DNA of 64,000 bases, from NCBI GenBank assembly GCA_943367715.1, contig CALRJY020000001.1, forward strand, positions 1-64,000. The letters run 5' to 3'. The position numbers and the translations under genes were made by a program. A model generated the notes under the pieces. That model saw only the letters and a program-made list of their open reading frames with translations, was not told the origin of the DNA and did not search any database. Positions within the stretch are counted from its first letter, which is position 1, and each line of letters starts with the position of its first letter. This DNA is from JAEYXS01 sp943367715. Its GTDB lineage: Bacteria > Verrucomicrobiota > Verrucomicrobiia > Limisphaerales > JAEYXS01. Positions 7,302 through 15,529 of this stretch are shown here, in pieces.

Positions 7302-7937
7302 CTACGCCTTCGCTTCTTCACCCTCCGGCTTCTCCGACTCTTCTTTTTCTTCCTCTTCCTTTGGCTCCGGTTCCCGTTCCGTCGCTTCCGCTGCCTTCAT
7401 CGCCCCTACGAACAGTCCCGTGAACAACCCGCCGCTCATCAACGTGTTCTTCAGGAAAATCCAAGTCGGCGGAAACCCATCCATGCCCGTCGTCAACGCC
7501 TTGATCCAACCCTCGAACGTCTTCAGATAAGCCGGATTACCCATCCATGCAAACGTGTTTGAGATGACATAAAAAAGAAACGCGCCGAGGATGCCTCCGC
7601 TCAGCAATTTGAAAAAACCTGCCTTGGGCCCAAACTGTCTTCCCAGCACGATCAGCAACGCATAAAGCGAGTAGCTCACCAGCATGTAGCTGCCCACCGG
7701 CGCGACCTTGTAGTAGAAGACATTGATGATCATGTCGCTGCCCAGCATGACCACCAGCGGCACCCACAAGACGTAACGGGCCGGGAAATACGCCCCCGCA
7801 CAAAAAGCCAGCGCATAGGCCGCGCTGAAGTTCGGCGGCATGAAGTCAGGCCACCGCGTGACCGCAAACGCGATCAGCAGGATAACGGGCATGACGACAT
7901 TCCACTTTTCTTTCACTCGCGCGGATGATACGCACAT
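7302..7937 (-). CDS. DUF6580-like integral membrane protein
   Basis: The protein has five or six hydrophobic spans over about residues 15-180 and a strongly acidic, lysine/glutamate-rich tail (KEEEEKEESEKPEGEE). The first span (VILLIAFAVTRWPDF) and PPNFSAAYALAFCAGAYF resemble the DUF6580 family, thought to be related to S-components of vitamin ECF transporters; substrate unknown. I use the ATG at 7937; a TTG at 7952, GTG at 7916 or ATG at 7892 are possible. It is divergent from the CobT-like gene, and the shared cobalamin theme is suggestive but unproven. Confidence 0.65.
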   Translation of the reverse strand: MCVSSARVKEKWNVVMPVILLIAFAVTRWPDFMPPNFSAAYALAFCAGAYFPARYVLWVPLVVMLGSDMIINVFYYKVAPVGSYMLVSYSLYALLIVLGRQFGPKAGFFKLLSGGILGAFLFYVISNTFAWMGNPAYLKTFEGWIKALTTGMDGFPPTWIFLKNTLMSGGLFTGLFVGAMKAAEATEREPEPKEEEEKEESEKPEGEEAKA

Positions 7938-7996
7938 CCGCCCTTGTGACAAGTCGCCGTCGCAAACCTTTTACGCGCGCCTGTCCACGGCCGATT

Positions 7997-8797
7997 ATGC
8001 CCGTAAGCGCCCAAGCCAAAACCTTGTCTCTCATCCGCGATCTCGTATCGGCGGATGCGGTTTCGGCACAACAGGTTGCGGAGCGATTGACCGGGCAGCC
8101 CAACCGACTTGCTGAACTCGCAAAGCAGCTTGCCGGCGCCCAGCGAACCCCGTCACCCCAAGCCCGTCAGAAAGGCCTGATTCTCTTCGCCGCCGATGCC
8201 GCTGGCTCCAAATCCGGCTCCGAAAGGGTGGCCGCTTTCTTTGCCCAGCCTTCGACCTTGGGCCAGTTCGCACACCAGCAGCAAGTGAAGCTGGCCGTGA
8301 CCGACCTCGGCTTGCAGGAAGATTTCAGTCAAGCCGACTTCACGGCCCGCATCTTCAAACAACGCCAGCCGCTCAAGGCGTCTAATACCACCGAACGCTT
8401 CTGGGAAACTGTGCAAGCCGGGGTCCGCATGGCCTGCCTCTTGCGCGGCAAAGGCACCGACGTCTTCGGTGTGGGCAGCTTGCTTGAGTTTTCCCAACCT
8501 GCCGCTGAAATGGAGGCCATCATCGCCGTCGAGCAATGGGAGATCGCCGCCATGGCAGGTGTCATCATTGGTGCTGCTAGTGTGCAAACGCTAACAGTGA
8601 TCGGCGGGCCCAGCGGTCACGCCGCTTTGGCCCTCGCGCAGACTTGGTCGCCTCTGATCAACGATTACGTCATCTCCGCAGCCGCTACGAATGACTTTTT
8701 GGGCGTCTCGCCCAATGATAACCAAAACCATCTGCTGGGTGTGGTGATGACGCTTGGCCTTTGCTCGCCAGCCACGCATGGAACGGAATCACGATGA
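7997..8797 (+). CDS. CobT-like protein (nicotinate-nucleotide:dimethylbenzimidazole phosphoribosyltransferase family), short
   Basis: Starting at the ATG at 7997 gives 266 residues, shorter than the ~350 of canonical CobT. Recognisable blocks are LILFAADAAG (family: FAADHGV), GSERVAAFF, HQQQVKLAVTDLGL (family: DVGVD) and a C-terminal GVIIGAASVQTLTVIGGPSG...INDYVISAAATND. CobT attaches the lower ligand base of cobalamin to a ribose phosphate. Because the protein is short and the canonical motifs are worn, it may be a divergent paralogue rather than the working enzyme. Its stop overlaps the start of the pseudouridine synthase (ATGA), so the two are translationally coupled. Confidence 0.55.
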   Translation: MPVSAQAKTLSLIRDLVSADAVSAQQVAERLTGQPNRLAELAKQLAGAQRTPSPQARQKGLILFAADAAGSKSGSERVAAFFAQPSTLGQFAHQQQVKLAVTDLGLQEDFSQADFTARIFKQRQPLKASNTTERFWETVQAGVRMACLLRGKGTDVFGVGSLLEFSQPAAEMEAIIAVEQWEIAAMAGVIIGAASVQTLTVIGGPSGHAALALAQTWSPLINDYVISAAATNDFLGVSPNDNQNHLLGVVMTLGLCSPATHGTESR

Positions 8798-9516
8798 GCG
8801 AATCTAGGCACCTCTTCGACGTCGTGCATGAAGATGACGAACTGCTCGTCATCAACAAGCCTGCCGACCTCGTCTGCCACCCCACGAAAGGCGATATCTA
8901 CTCCAGCCTCATCAGCCGCGTGCGCCTGCATCTCGGCGAAGCCAGCCACCCCCATCTCATCAACCGCCTGGATCGCGAGACCAGCGGTCTGGTGCTCGTC
9001 GCGAAGACCGATGCCGCCGCCAAGCAACTCCGCAAACAATGGGAAAGCCGCGAGGTCCGTAAAATCTATCAAGCCATCGTGCGCGGCCACATCGCGACAG
9101 ATACCGGCCTCATCGATGCTCCCTTGGGCAAAGACGAAACCAGCATCGTGGCCATCAAGGATTGCGTCCGTCCCGATGGCGCTGCTTCTCAGACCGCCTA
9201 CAAAGTATTGAAACGCTTCACTCGCACTGAAGGAGATTTCACCTTGCTCGAAGTTGAGTTGATGACCGGGCGTAAACATCAGATCCGCATCCACCTCGCC
9301 CACCTCGGCCATCCCATCGTCGGCGATAAAATCTACGGCGGCGATGAAACCCTCTACCTCGCGTTAGTAGAAAGCCGCCTCACCGAAGAGCAGCGCCAGC
9401 GCCTCATTCTCCATTGCCAGGCCCTGCACGCCGGAGAAGTGCGCTTTCAGTGGCAAGGAGCCGAACGCGTCTATCGTGCCGAACCAGAGAAGTGGTTCCG
9501 AGAGTTCATCTCCTAA
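8794..9516 (+). CDS. RluA-family RNA pseudouridine synthase
   Basis: The ATG at 8794 overlaps the upstream stop in an ATGA and gives 240 residues. The catalytic motif HLINRLDRETSGLVLVAK contains the invariant Asp; VVHEDDELLVINKPADLVCHPT at the N-terminus and GRKHQIRIHLAHLGHPIVGDKIYG near residue 165-190 are standard family blocks. There is no S4 domain at the N-terminus, so it is of the short RluA/RluC-catalytic type. The modified RNA position cannot be told. Confidence 0.93.
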   Translation: MSESRHLFDVVHEDDELLVINKPADLVCHPTKGDIYSSLISRVRLHLGEASHPHLINRLDRETSGLVLVAKTDAAAKQLRKQWESREVRKIYQAIVRGHIATDTGLIDAPLGKDETSIVAIKDCVRPDGAASQTAYKVLKRFTRTEGDFTLLEVELMTGRKHQIRIHLAHLGHPIVGDKIYGGDETLYLALVESRLTEEQRQRLILHCQALHAGEVRFQWQGAERVYRAEPEKWFREFIS

Positions 9517-9518
9517 AC

Positions 9519-9545
9519 CGTAGTCGCCGACGTGAGTCGGCGCTG
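9519..9545. repeat. hairpin, repeat family C, after the pseudouridine synthase gene
   Basis: CGCCGAC (9525-9531), GTGA loop, GTCGGCG (9536-9542) makes a perfect seven-base-pair hairpin. It has no T run, so it is more likely a palindromic repeat than a strong rho-independent terminator, although it may serve to stop or stabilise the transcript. Confidence 0.55.
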
Positions 9546-9592
9546 ACTGATTCGAGGATCGCTCCCCATAATCTGTGAGCTTTCCGTAGCTC

Positions 9593-10684
9593 ATGATTTC
9601 TAGTATCTCAAACCTCGTGACCGACAAATTGCCGAAGACCATGCAAGCCGTGGTGTATCGCGGAGTAAAAGACCTGCGCGTGGAAGAAGTGCCCGTGCCG
9701 CGCATCGGCGCGAATGAGATTCTCGTGAAGGTAGCTGTCTGCGGCGTGTGCCCCACGGACATCAAGAAGATCCACTACGGCACCGTGCCGCCCCCGCGCA
9801 TCTTCGGTCACGAGACCGCCGGGACAATCGTCAAGGCAGGCGCCTCCGTGCGCAGCCTGAAAGTCGGTGACCGCGTAGCACTGCATCATCATGTGCCCTG
9901 CCTGAAATGCCACGCCTGCCATCATCAAGCCTTCGCGCAATGTCCGCAATACAAACGCACCGGCATCACCGCTGGCTACGAACCCGCTGGTGGCGGTTAC
10001 GCCGAGTATGTCCGCGTGATGTCCTTCTGCCTGCCCGGCGTGGTGAAGATTCCGGCCAAGAACACCTTTGAAGAAGGCGCGATGCTGGAGCCCGTGAATA
10101 CGGTGCTGAAAGGCGTGAAACGCCTCAATCTTCTGAAAGGTGATGCCGTGCTCGTAGCTGGCCAAGGCCCCATCGGCCTGATGTTCACGCGCCTGCTGGC
10201 CTTGCGCGGTATCAACGTCGTGGCGACGGATCTGCTCGATACGCGTTTAAAGATCGCGAAGAAGCTCGGCGCGAAGCTGGCCCTCCGTGGTGACGCCGCT
10301 GACTTATCAGAGCAGGTAGCCAAGCTCACCAAAGGCCGTGGCTTGGACGCCGCCGTCATCGCCACTCCTATAGATGCGGTGCTGAAGCAGTCTGTCAGTT
10401 TATTACGTGGCGCGGGTCAAATCCTCCTCTTCGCTCACACCAAACGCGGCGCCCTGACCGATATCGACCTCTCCACCGTCTGCGTAGATGAAAAAGACCT
10501 GCTCGGCAGTTACTCCTCCGATGTCACTCTTCAGCCGGAAGTGGCGAAGCTCGTCTTCTCCCGCAAGCTGGATGTGCGCGGCTTGATCACCCACCGCTTC
10601 TCACTGGCACAAACCACCGATGCCGTAGAACTCGCCTCCAAGCCCACACCAGAGTCGCTCAAAGTGATCGTGACTCAGCTTTGA
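9593..10684 (+). CDS. zinc-dependent alcohol (polyol) dehydrogenase
   Basis: This 363-residue medium-chain dehydrogenase shows catalytic-zinc residues CGVCPTD (C53) and GHE (H73, E74), and four structural-zinc cysteines in CLKCHACHHQAFAQC (about residues 97-111). The Rossmann motif is GQGPIGLMFTRLLALRG, with D in VVATDLLDTR suggesting NAD preference. It resembles sorbitol/threonine dehydrogenases in order of domains. The first 16 residues precede the usual start MQAVVYRG (ATG at 9641), so that downstream ATG may be the true start. Substrate unknown. Confidence 0.88.
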   Translation: MISSISNLVTDKLPKTMQAVVYRGVKDLRVEEVPVPRIGANEILVKVAVCGVCPTDIKKIHYGTVPPPRIFGHETAGTIVKAGASVRSLKVGDRVALHHHVPCLKCHACHHQAFAQCPQYKRTGITAGYEPAGGGYAEYVRVMSFCLPGVVKIPAKNTFEEGAMLEPVNTVLKGVKRLNLLKGDAVLVAGQGPIGLMFTRLLALRGINVVATDLLDTRLKIAKKLGAKLALRGDAADLSEQVAKLTKGRGLDAAVIATPIDAVLKQSVSLLRGAGQILLFAHTKRGALTDIDLSTVCVDEKDLLGSYSSDVTLQPEVAKLVFSRKLDVRGLITHRFSLAQTTDAVELASKPTPESLKVIVTQL

Positions 10685-10690
10685 TGGAGC

Positions 10691-10710
10691 GCGGGTTGTC
10701 CTCAACCCGC
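10691..10710. terminator. hairpin between convergent genes
   Basis: GCGGGTTG-TCCT-CAACCCGC forms a perfect eight-base-pair hairpin seven bases past the dehydrogenase stop. It lacks a T tract, so its role as a terminator is uncertain. Confidence 0.4.
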
Positions 10711-10787
10711 AGCAACGCCCAATGGACAACAGTTGTTGAACCGGTTTGGGCGCTTTGAAAACACACGCGCAGCCGAGCCTGAAGACT

Positions 10788-11633
10788 CTAACTCTTCGTT
10801 TCCCGTTCCAGCACTTCCCGATAAACCGCCTGCAACGCGCTCACAATCGAGGAATTCGCGAGTAGTGTGCCATCGATGCGCGAGACCCCCACGATTCCCA
10901 ATGTGCTCAAAGTCAGAAATACACCTTTCGTCTCTAATAATTTAGCAGGCGTGATGCTTCGCTCCTGACAGTCAAAATCCAGTTCGCGACACAGCTTGAA
11001 AACAAGTTCACGCGTCACACCGGCCAAGGCGCCACTGGAGAGCGGCGGCGTGCAGATGTGGTTTTCCTGGATATAAAACAGGCTCGCACTGGCGGCCTCC
11101 ACGACTTCGCCAGCGGTATTGAGCAACAGCGCTTCATCCGCTCCCTGCGCTTGCGCTTCCTGTTTGGCCAGCACCTGCAACAGCCGGTTGGCGTGCTTCG
11201 GCAATGAAAGAGAATTGCCCATGGGCAAACGATACGAGGACGTCGCCAAGGTCCAGCTCGGCGGATTGAACAGATCACTTGTCGCTGAATGCGTGGTGAG
11301 CACCAAAAACGGATGATCCGCGCCTTTGGGTGAATACCCCCGCATACCTACACCGCGAGACAGATGCAGTCGCAAAACCCCGGTTTCCACCTGGTTGAGC
11401 CGGAGCAGTTCTTCAGCCTTCGCCAAGGCTTGAGCCATGGTGAAGGGCAAGTGGATGCCTAACGTGACCGCACCTTGCTCCAAACGCACCCAATGCTGGC
11501 TCCACTGAAACACCTTGCCGTTATGCACCCGCATCGTCTCGAAGAGCGCATCGCCATACATGAAACTGCGATCGAAGATCGAGACTTTCGCCTCGGTTTC
11601 CGGAACCAACTCGCCATTGAGGAAAACCATCAT
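10788..11633 (-). CDS. pabC: aminodeoxychorismate lyase / class IV aminotransferase
   Basis: A 281-residue fold-type IV PLP enzyme. The N-terminal FLNGELV...DRSFMYGDALFETMRV, catalytic Lys146 in LPKHANRLLQVLAKQEA, EAASASLFYI and the late GVTRELV block fit PabC or branched-chain/D-amino-acid aminotransferases. It begins in an ATGA overlap with pabB, so the neighbour decides the call: it would convert 4-amino-4-deoxychorismate to p-aminobenzoate and pyruvate for folate synthesis. The family-wide overlap in sequence with IlvE leaves some doubt. Confidence 0.82.
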   Translation of the reverse strand: MMVFLNGELVPETEAKVSIFDRSFMYGDALFETMRVHNGKVFQWSQHWVRLEQGAVTLGIHLPFTMAQALAKAEELLRLNQVETGVLRLHLSRGVGMRGYSPKGADHPFLVLTTHSATSDLFNPPSWTLATSSYRLPMGNSLSLPKHANRLLQVLAKQEAQAQGADEALLLNTAGEVVEAASASLFYIQENHICTPPLSSGALAGVTRELVFKLCRELDFDCQERSITPAKLLETKGVFLTLSTLGIVGVSRIDGTLLANSSIVSALQAVYREVLERETKS

Positions 11634-13075
11634 GATGCGTTTTTGGTAGCGGGACGGTATTCGGGCTGGGGTTGCAGTTGCAGCGCGGCGAGAAATCCCC
11701 GCGCCTTGGCCAGCGTCTCATCGTATTCCGCCGCCGAAGATGAATCGGCGACAATACCTGCACCCACATGAAAGTGAACTTGATCACCCTGGCAAACCGC
11801 AGTGCGGATGGTGATGTTCAACTGGCTCTCGCGATTGAAACCGAGATAGCCGATGCAGCCCGTGTAAGGACCACGTGCGACTTGCTCCAGTTCATCAATG
11901 ATCTCCATCGCGCGGATCTTCGGTGCGCCTGTGATGCTGCCACCCGGGAAGCACGAAGCGAAGGCGGCGAAGTGCGTGACGTCCGGCCGCAAGCGGCCTT
12001 CCACCGTGGAAACGAGATGTTGCACTTGGGCGTAACGTTCCAGCCGCACCAGTTCCGGCACTTGCACGGAGCCGTATTCGCACACGCGGCCCAAGTCATT
12101 GCGCAAGAGATCGGTGATCATCACCAGTTCCGCCATTTCCTTCGGGCTCGTCTGGAGCTCGTAAGTGAGCTGCGCATCGCGCACCGGATCATGGGCGCGT
12201 GGTCGGGTGCCTTTGATGGGCCGCGTGAGGATATGCGAACCGCTCAGGCGCAGGAACAGTTCCGGCGAGGAAGAAGCCAGCGAAAAATCCACGCAGTCCA
12301 GATACGCCGCAAACGGAGCAGGGGAGACTTCAGCGAGTCGTTCAAAGAAATTCCAAGGCGAGGTCGTCAACGGTGCACTGAGTCGCTGCGCCAGATTCAC
12401 CTGATAAATGTCACCGCTATGGATGTAGCGTTGGGCTTGTTCCACGCGGGCGATGAATTCTTCGCGTGTGAAACTGGACGTGACGCAGGCGGCCGTTTGC
12501 TGGTGGCTGGATTCTGAATAAGGCTGATCTTCCGGAGCGTTTTCCAACTTCTCCTGCCACCAGAGCGCAGACTGATTCGCCGTCTCTTCACTGCGCGAGC
12601 CATCCACGTTCAGGCCAGTGATGATAAGCCACGTCTTGCCGAGACGATGATCGAAGACCACGAGGCTGTCGTAGAAACCCACGTGGCAGTCCGGCAGTTC
12701 TAAATCATTGACTGCGTTGCGCGTGAGCTTCGGCTCCACGAAATTTTTCAGATCGTAACCCCAGTAACCGAAGCAGCCACCCACAGGGAAGGGCAGATCG
12801 AGTTCATCCAGCAACTCATAGCGAGACATCAGGGAATCCAGCGTGTGCCAGGGATTGCCAAAGACTTCCTGTAGGCCGTTCTGCGAACGCAGTTCACAGC
12901 GAGAACCGAACGAACGAAACGTGAGAAAAGGTCGGGCAGTGACGAAAGAGTAACGCGACTGCGGAGAATCCGCCATCCCGCTCCGCAGCACGACCACACC
13001 CGGCTCCGCATGCAGCGACGCCGCGAGCGTGCTGGGCGTATGCTGGGTCGTGATCTCAGTGATGAGCGGGCGCAT
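11630..13075 (-). CDS. pabB: aminodeoxychorismate synthase component I
   Basis: The 481-residue chorismate-binding enzyme has an N-terminal anthranilate-synthase-I-like region (GGCFGYWGYDLKNFVEP about residue 98) and a C-terminal chorismate domain with ILTRPIKGTRPRA (PabB-type catalytic lysine), ELVMITDLLRNDLGRV, FPGGSITGAPKIRAMEII and HFHVGAGIVADS. The PIKGTRPR motif separates PabB from TrpE (PIAGTR). The partner glutamine amidotransferase PabA is not in the window. The gene overlaps pabC by four bases. Confidence 0.92.
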   Translation of the reverse strand: MRPLITEITTQHTPSTLAASLHAEPGVVVLRSGMADSPQSRYSFVTARPFLTFRSFGSRCELRSQNGLQEVFGNPWHTLDSLMSRYELLDELDLPFPVGGCFGYWGYDLKNFVEPKLTRNAVNDLELPDCHVGFYDSLVVFDHRLGKTWLIITGLNVDGSRSEETANQSALWWQEKLENAPEDQPYSESSHQQTAACVTSSFTREEFIARVEQAQRYIHSGDIYQVNLAQRLSAPLTTSPWNFFERLAEVSPAPFAAYLDCVDFSLASSSPELFLRLSGSHILTRPIKGTRPRAHDPVRDAQLTYELQTSPKEMAELVMITDLLRNDLGRVCEYGSVQVPELVRLERYAQVQHLVSTVEGRLRPDVTHFAAFASCFPGGSITGAPKIRAMEIIDELEQVARGPYTGCIGYLGFNRESQLNITIRTAVCQGDQVHFHVGAGIVADSSSAAEYDETLAKARGFLAALQLQPQPEYRPATKNAS

Positions 13076-13132
13076 GGCTACAAATACTGGCTGAAATATG
13101 ATGCATCCCGTGCCAAAAGAAAACTTTTACCG

Positions 13133-13375
13133 CTATGGGGTTGCCAATCTTCGCTCGCGGTCCGCTGCATATGCCAAGCACGCCAAGATGTCTTCAGGCG
13201 TCAGATCAGGGAAGTCGGCGAGAATTTGGTCATTGGTCATCCCGCTGGCCATATACTCCAGAATATCTTGAACCGTTATACGCAGATTGCGAACGCAGGC
13301 CTTACCACTTCGCTTGCCCGGGGTGATAGTGATGATTTTCCGATAGTCCACGCCTAGAAAGTATTGGCTTTCCAC
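13133..13375 (-). CDS. DUF433 protein, antitoxin-like, orphan
   Basis: The start is a GTG at 13375 (80 residues); a second GTG at 13351 would start just before DYRKII. The sequence DYRKIITITPGKRSGKACVRNLRITV...DILEYMASGMTNDQILADFPDLTPEDILACL is a typical DUF433, a short winged-helix domain usually encoded directly before a PIN-like (DUF5615/Mut7-C) toxin. No toxin gene follows: the next frame downstream is pabB, 57 bases away. It is either a stranded antitoxin or a solo DNA-binding protein. Confidence 0.85.
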   Translation of the reverse strand: MESQYFLGVDYRKIITITPGKRSGKACVRNLRITVQDILEYMASGMTNDQILADFPDLTPEDILACLAYAADRERRLATP

Positions 13376-13399
13376 TGTGCCGTCAAATACCTCTCTGCC

Positions 13400-14662
13400 T
13401 TACGCGCTTAGCAATTCCTTCAATCCGCGATCACTTTTCATCGGGCTGACCAGCGCGAGGCTCATGCGTTCTGGCTTGAAGAATTCACGGGCCACCGCGC
13501 GGATGTCCGAAGGCTTCACCTCAGCTAGGCGGCGTTTGGTGTCCTCTGGTTTCATGATGCGACCGTAGCCAAGAAGCTGTTCACCGAGCCACATCATCTG
13601 GTTCTCGGTGCTTTCCAGGCTGAGGTCCATTTGGCCCAGCAGGTAGTCGCGGGCTTCGCGCATCTCCGTCGCACTGGGCAGTTTCTCCCGGATTCGTTTC
13701 AATTCCTGCACGATCAGCTTAAGCGCAGGCTTGGCCTTCTCGGTATCCACACCAGCGTTGATGATCAGGGCACCGGTATCGTCGAAAGAATTCTGTCCGC
13801 TCTGGATGGAGTAAGCGAGGCCGTGATCTTCGCGCACTACTTGGAAAAGACGGGAACTCATGTTCTCGCCCAGCATGACGTTCAGGAGGCGCAGGGCGAA
13901 GCGGCGTTCGTCATGGCGGGAACAAGTGCGCAGGCCTAGTGCCAGATGAGTCTGCTCGATGTCCTTCGTATGCAGATGCACTCGCGGATCCGTCTGGGCC
14001 GGCGTAACTGGCACGAACGTAGCGCGTTTGCCGGGCGCGAAAGGTTTGCACAGCTTCTTGGCCAGCGCGACGACCTCCTGGTGCTTCACACGGCCAGCCA
14101 CAGTGAGCAGAGCACTTGGCGCGACGTAGTGAGATTTTAGATAAGAGACGAGTTCATCACGGCGCAGTCCATCGAGCGTTTCCAGAGTGCCCGTCAACGG
14201 ACGTCCTAGCGGATGCTTGGGCCAGAGCGTTTCGTTCAGCAGCTCCATCACGTGTGAGGCGGGCTGGTCCAGATACATCGCCACCTCTTCTTTGATGACG
14301 CTGCGCTCCTTGTCGATTTCCACCGTGTCGAAGCGCGAATGCAGCACCATGTCGAATAGGACATCCAGCAAGTTGTCTAGCTTGTCACGCGGGGCGCGGG
14401 CGTAGAAGCAGGTCTGCTCCTCGCTGGTGAAGGCGTTCAGATAACCGCCCACACCTTCCACCGCTTGCGAGATCTGTTTGGCGTTCCGGCGTTTGGTGCC
14501 CTTGAAAAGCATGTGCTCGATGAAATGGCACACACCGTTCAACGCCACATTCTCGTAACGTCCGCCGACTCCCACCCATAGGCCCGCGCTGACGCCGGCC
14601 ATGTGCGGCATGGCGGCGGTGGCCACGGTGAACCCGTTCTCCAGCCTGGTAAGCTCGTACAT
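13400..14662 (-). CDS. M16-family zinc protease (processing-peptidase type)
   Basis: At 420 residues it is a single-unit M16B peptidase. The inverted zinc motif HFIEH (H46, E49, H50) sits in NGVCHFIEHMLFKGT, with the distal glutamate expected in RSVIKEEVAMYLD. The C-terminal half is the second M16 lobe (LLNVMLGENMSSRLFQVVREDHGLAYSI). There is no signal peptide, so it is probably cytoplasmic. The gene starts five bases after the LOG-family gene and is likely cotranscribed with it. Confidence 0.92.
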   Translation of the reverse strand: MYELTRLENGFTVATAAMPHMAGVSAGLWVGVGGRYENVALNGVCHFIEHMLFKGTKRRNAKQISQAVEGVGGYLNAFTSEEQTCFYARAPRDKLDNLLDVLFDMVLHSRFDTVEIDKERSVIKEEVAMYLDQPASHVMELLNETLWPKHPLGRPLTGTLETLDGLRRDELVSYLKSHYVAPSALLTVAGRVKHQEVVALAKKLCKPFAPGKRATFVPVTPAQTDPRVHLHTKDIEQTHLALGLRTCSRHDERRFALRLLNVMLGENMSSRLFQVVREDHGLAYSIQSGQNSFDDTGALIINAGVDTEKAKPALKLIVQELKRIREKLPSATEMREARDYLLGQMDLSLESTENQMMWLGEQLLGYGRIMKPEDTKRRLAEVKPSDIRAVAREFFKPERMSLALVSPMKSDRGLKELLSA

Positions 14663-14667
14663 GATGA

Positions 14668-15354
14668 TTATCTGAAGGCAGGCGGCACGTCTTCCGGCGG
14701 ACCGATACGACGGCGGTAATCCAGGATGATACCCACCGCTTCATGCACGTTATCCGTGAGGTTCACGAGATCGAGGTCGCCGGGGCTGATGAGTTTCTTG
14801 CCTTCCAGCGTCGTCTTCATCCACTTGATTAGTCCGCTCCAGTAATCGCTTCCATAAAGGATGAGCGGGAAGCGGGAGATCTTCTGGGTCTGCACCAGCG
14901 TGGCCACTTCAAAGAACTCGTCCAACGTACCGAAGCCGCCCGGCATGTAAACGAAGCCCATGCTGTATTTCACGAAGCAGACCTTGCGTGCGAAGAAATA
15001 ATGGAAATCGATCGGGATGTTGGAGTAGGGGTTGCCACTCTGCTCATGCGGCAGCTTGATGTTCAGGCCCACGGATTTGCCCTTGGCCTGATACGCGCCC
15101 CGGTTGGCCGCTTCCATGATGCCGGGACCGCCACCAGTGATCACCGCGATGTTGTGTTTGGCCAGTTCCTTGCCCAGCGAAACGGAAGCTTTGTAATACG
15201 GATCCGTGGGCTTGGTCCGGGCCGAGCCGAAGACCGTCACCGCTGGTCCCACTTTGGACATCGTATCAAAGGAATCGACGAACTCCGCCATGATGCGGAA
15301 GACGCGCCAAGGGTCTTCCTGCAAATGCGAACCAGGAGCATGTTGATGGTGCAT
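14668..15354 (-). CDS. LOG-family protein (TIGR00730 Rossmann fold)
   Basis: The 228-residue protein carries the LOG signature: GGGPGIMEAANRGAYQA and MPGGFGTLDEFFEV (PGGxGTxxE), plus VFGSART near the N-terminus. The family releases free base from nucleoside monophosphates such as cytokinin nucleotides or AMP/pyrimidine monophosphates; the true substrate in this bacterium is unknown. It lies directly upstream of the M16 protease gene in one operon. Confidence 0.9.
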   Translation of the reverse strand: MHHQHAPGSHLQEDPWRVFRIMAEFVDSFDTMSKVGPAVTVFGSARTKPTDPYYKASVSLGKELAKHNIAVITGGGPGIMEAANRGAYQAKGKSVGLNIKLPHEQSGNPYSNIPIDFHYFFARKVCFVKYSMGFVYMPGGFGTLDEFFEVATLVQTQKISRFPLILYGSDYWSGLIKWMKTTLEGKKLISPGDLDLVNLTDNVHEAVGIILDYRRRIGPPEDVPPAFR

Positions 15355-15410
15355 GGGCGGGAGGATAATGAGGGCGGGGCGGGTTGTCTAATGCCAACTC
15401 ACGGTTGGGA

Positions 15411-15529
15411 AAATCCCAAATTCAAAGCTCCAAACACCAGTAAAACTTCAATGACCAAGCTCCAGTCCGGGGGTCACACTTTGAGATTTGGAATTTCTAT
15501 GGAGCTTGGGGCTTGGGATTTGGTGTTTA
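15411..15529. repeat. AAGCTCCA-rich repeat element, family D, copy 1
   Basis: The left arm AAATCCCAAATTCAAAGCTC, with CAAACACCAG next to it, and the right arm ATGGAGCTTGGGGCTTGGGA, with TTTGGTGTTT next to it, are imperfect inverted repeats built from CCAAGCTCCA and CAAACACCA words. The same architecture recurs at 55820-55943 and, more decayed, at 21114-21210. It abuts the stop codon of the sulfatase gene. Confidence 0.7.

Noticed and set aside
7938..7996. Cobalamin riboswitch before the CobT-like gene
   Set aside because: The divergent gap is only about 60 bases, too short for the element, and no B12-box sequence is seen.
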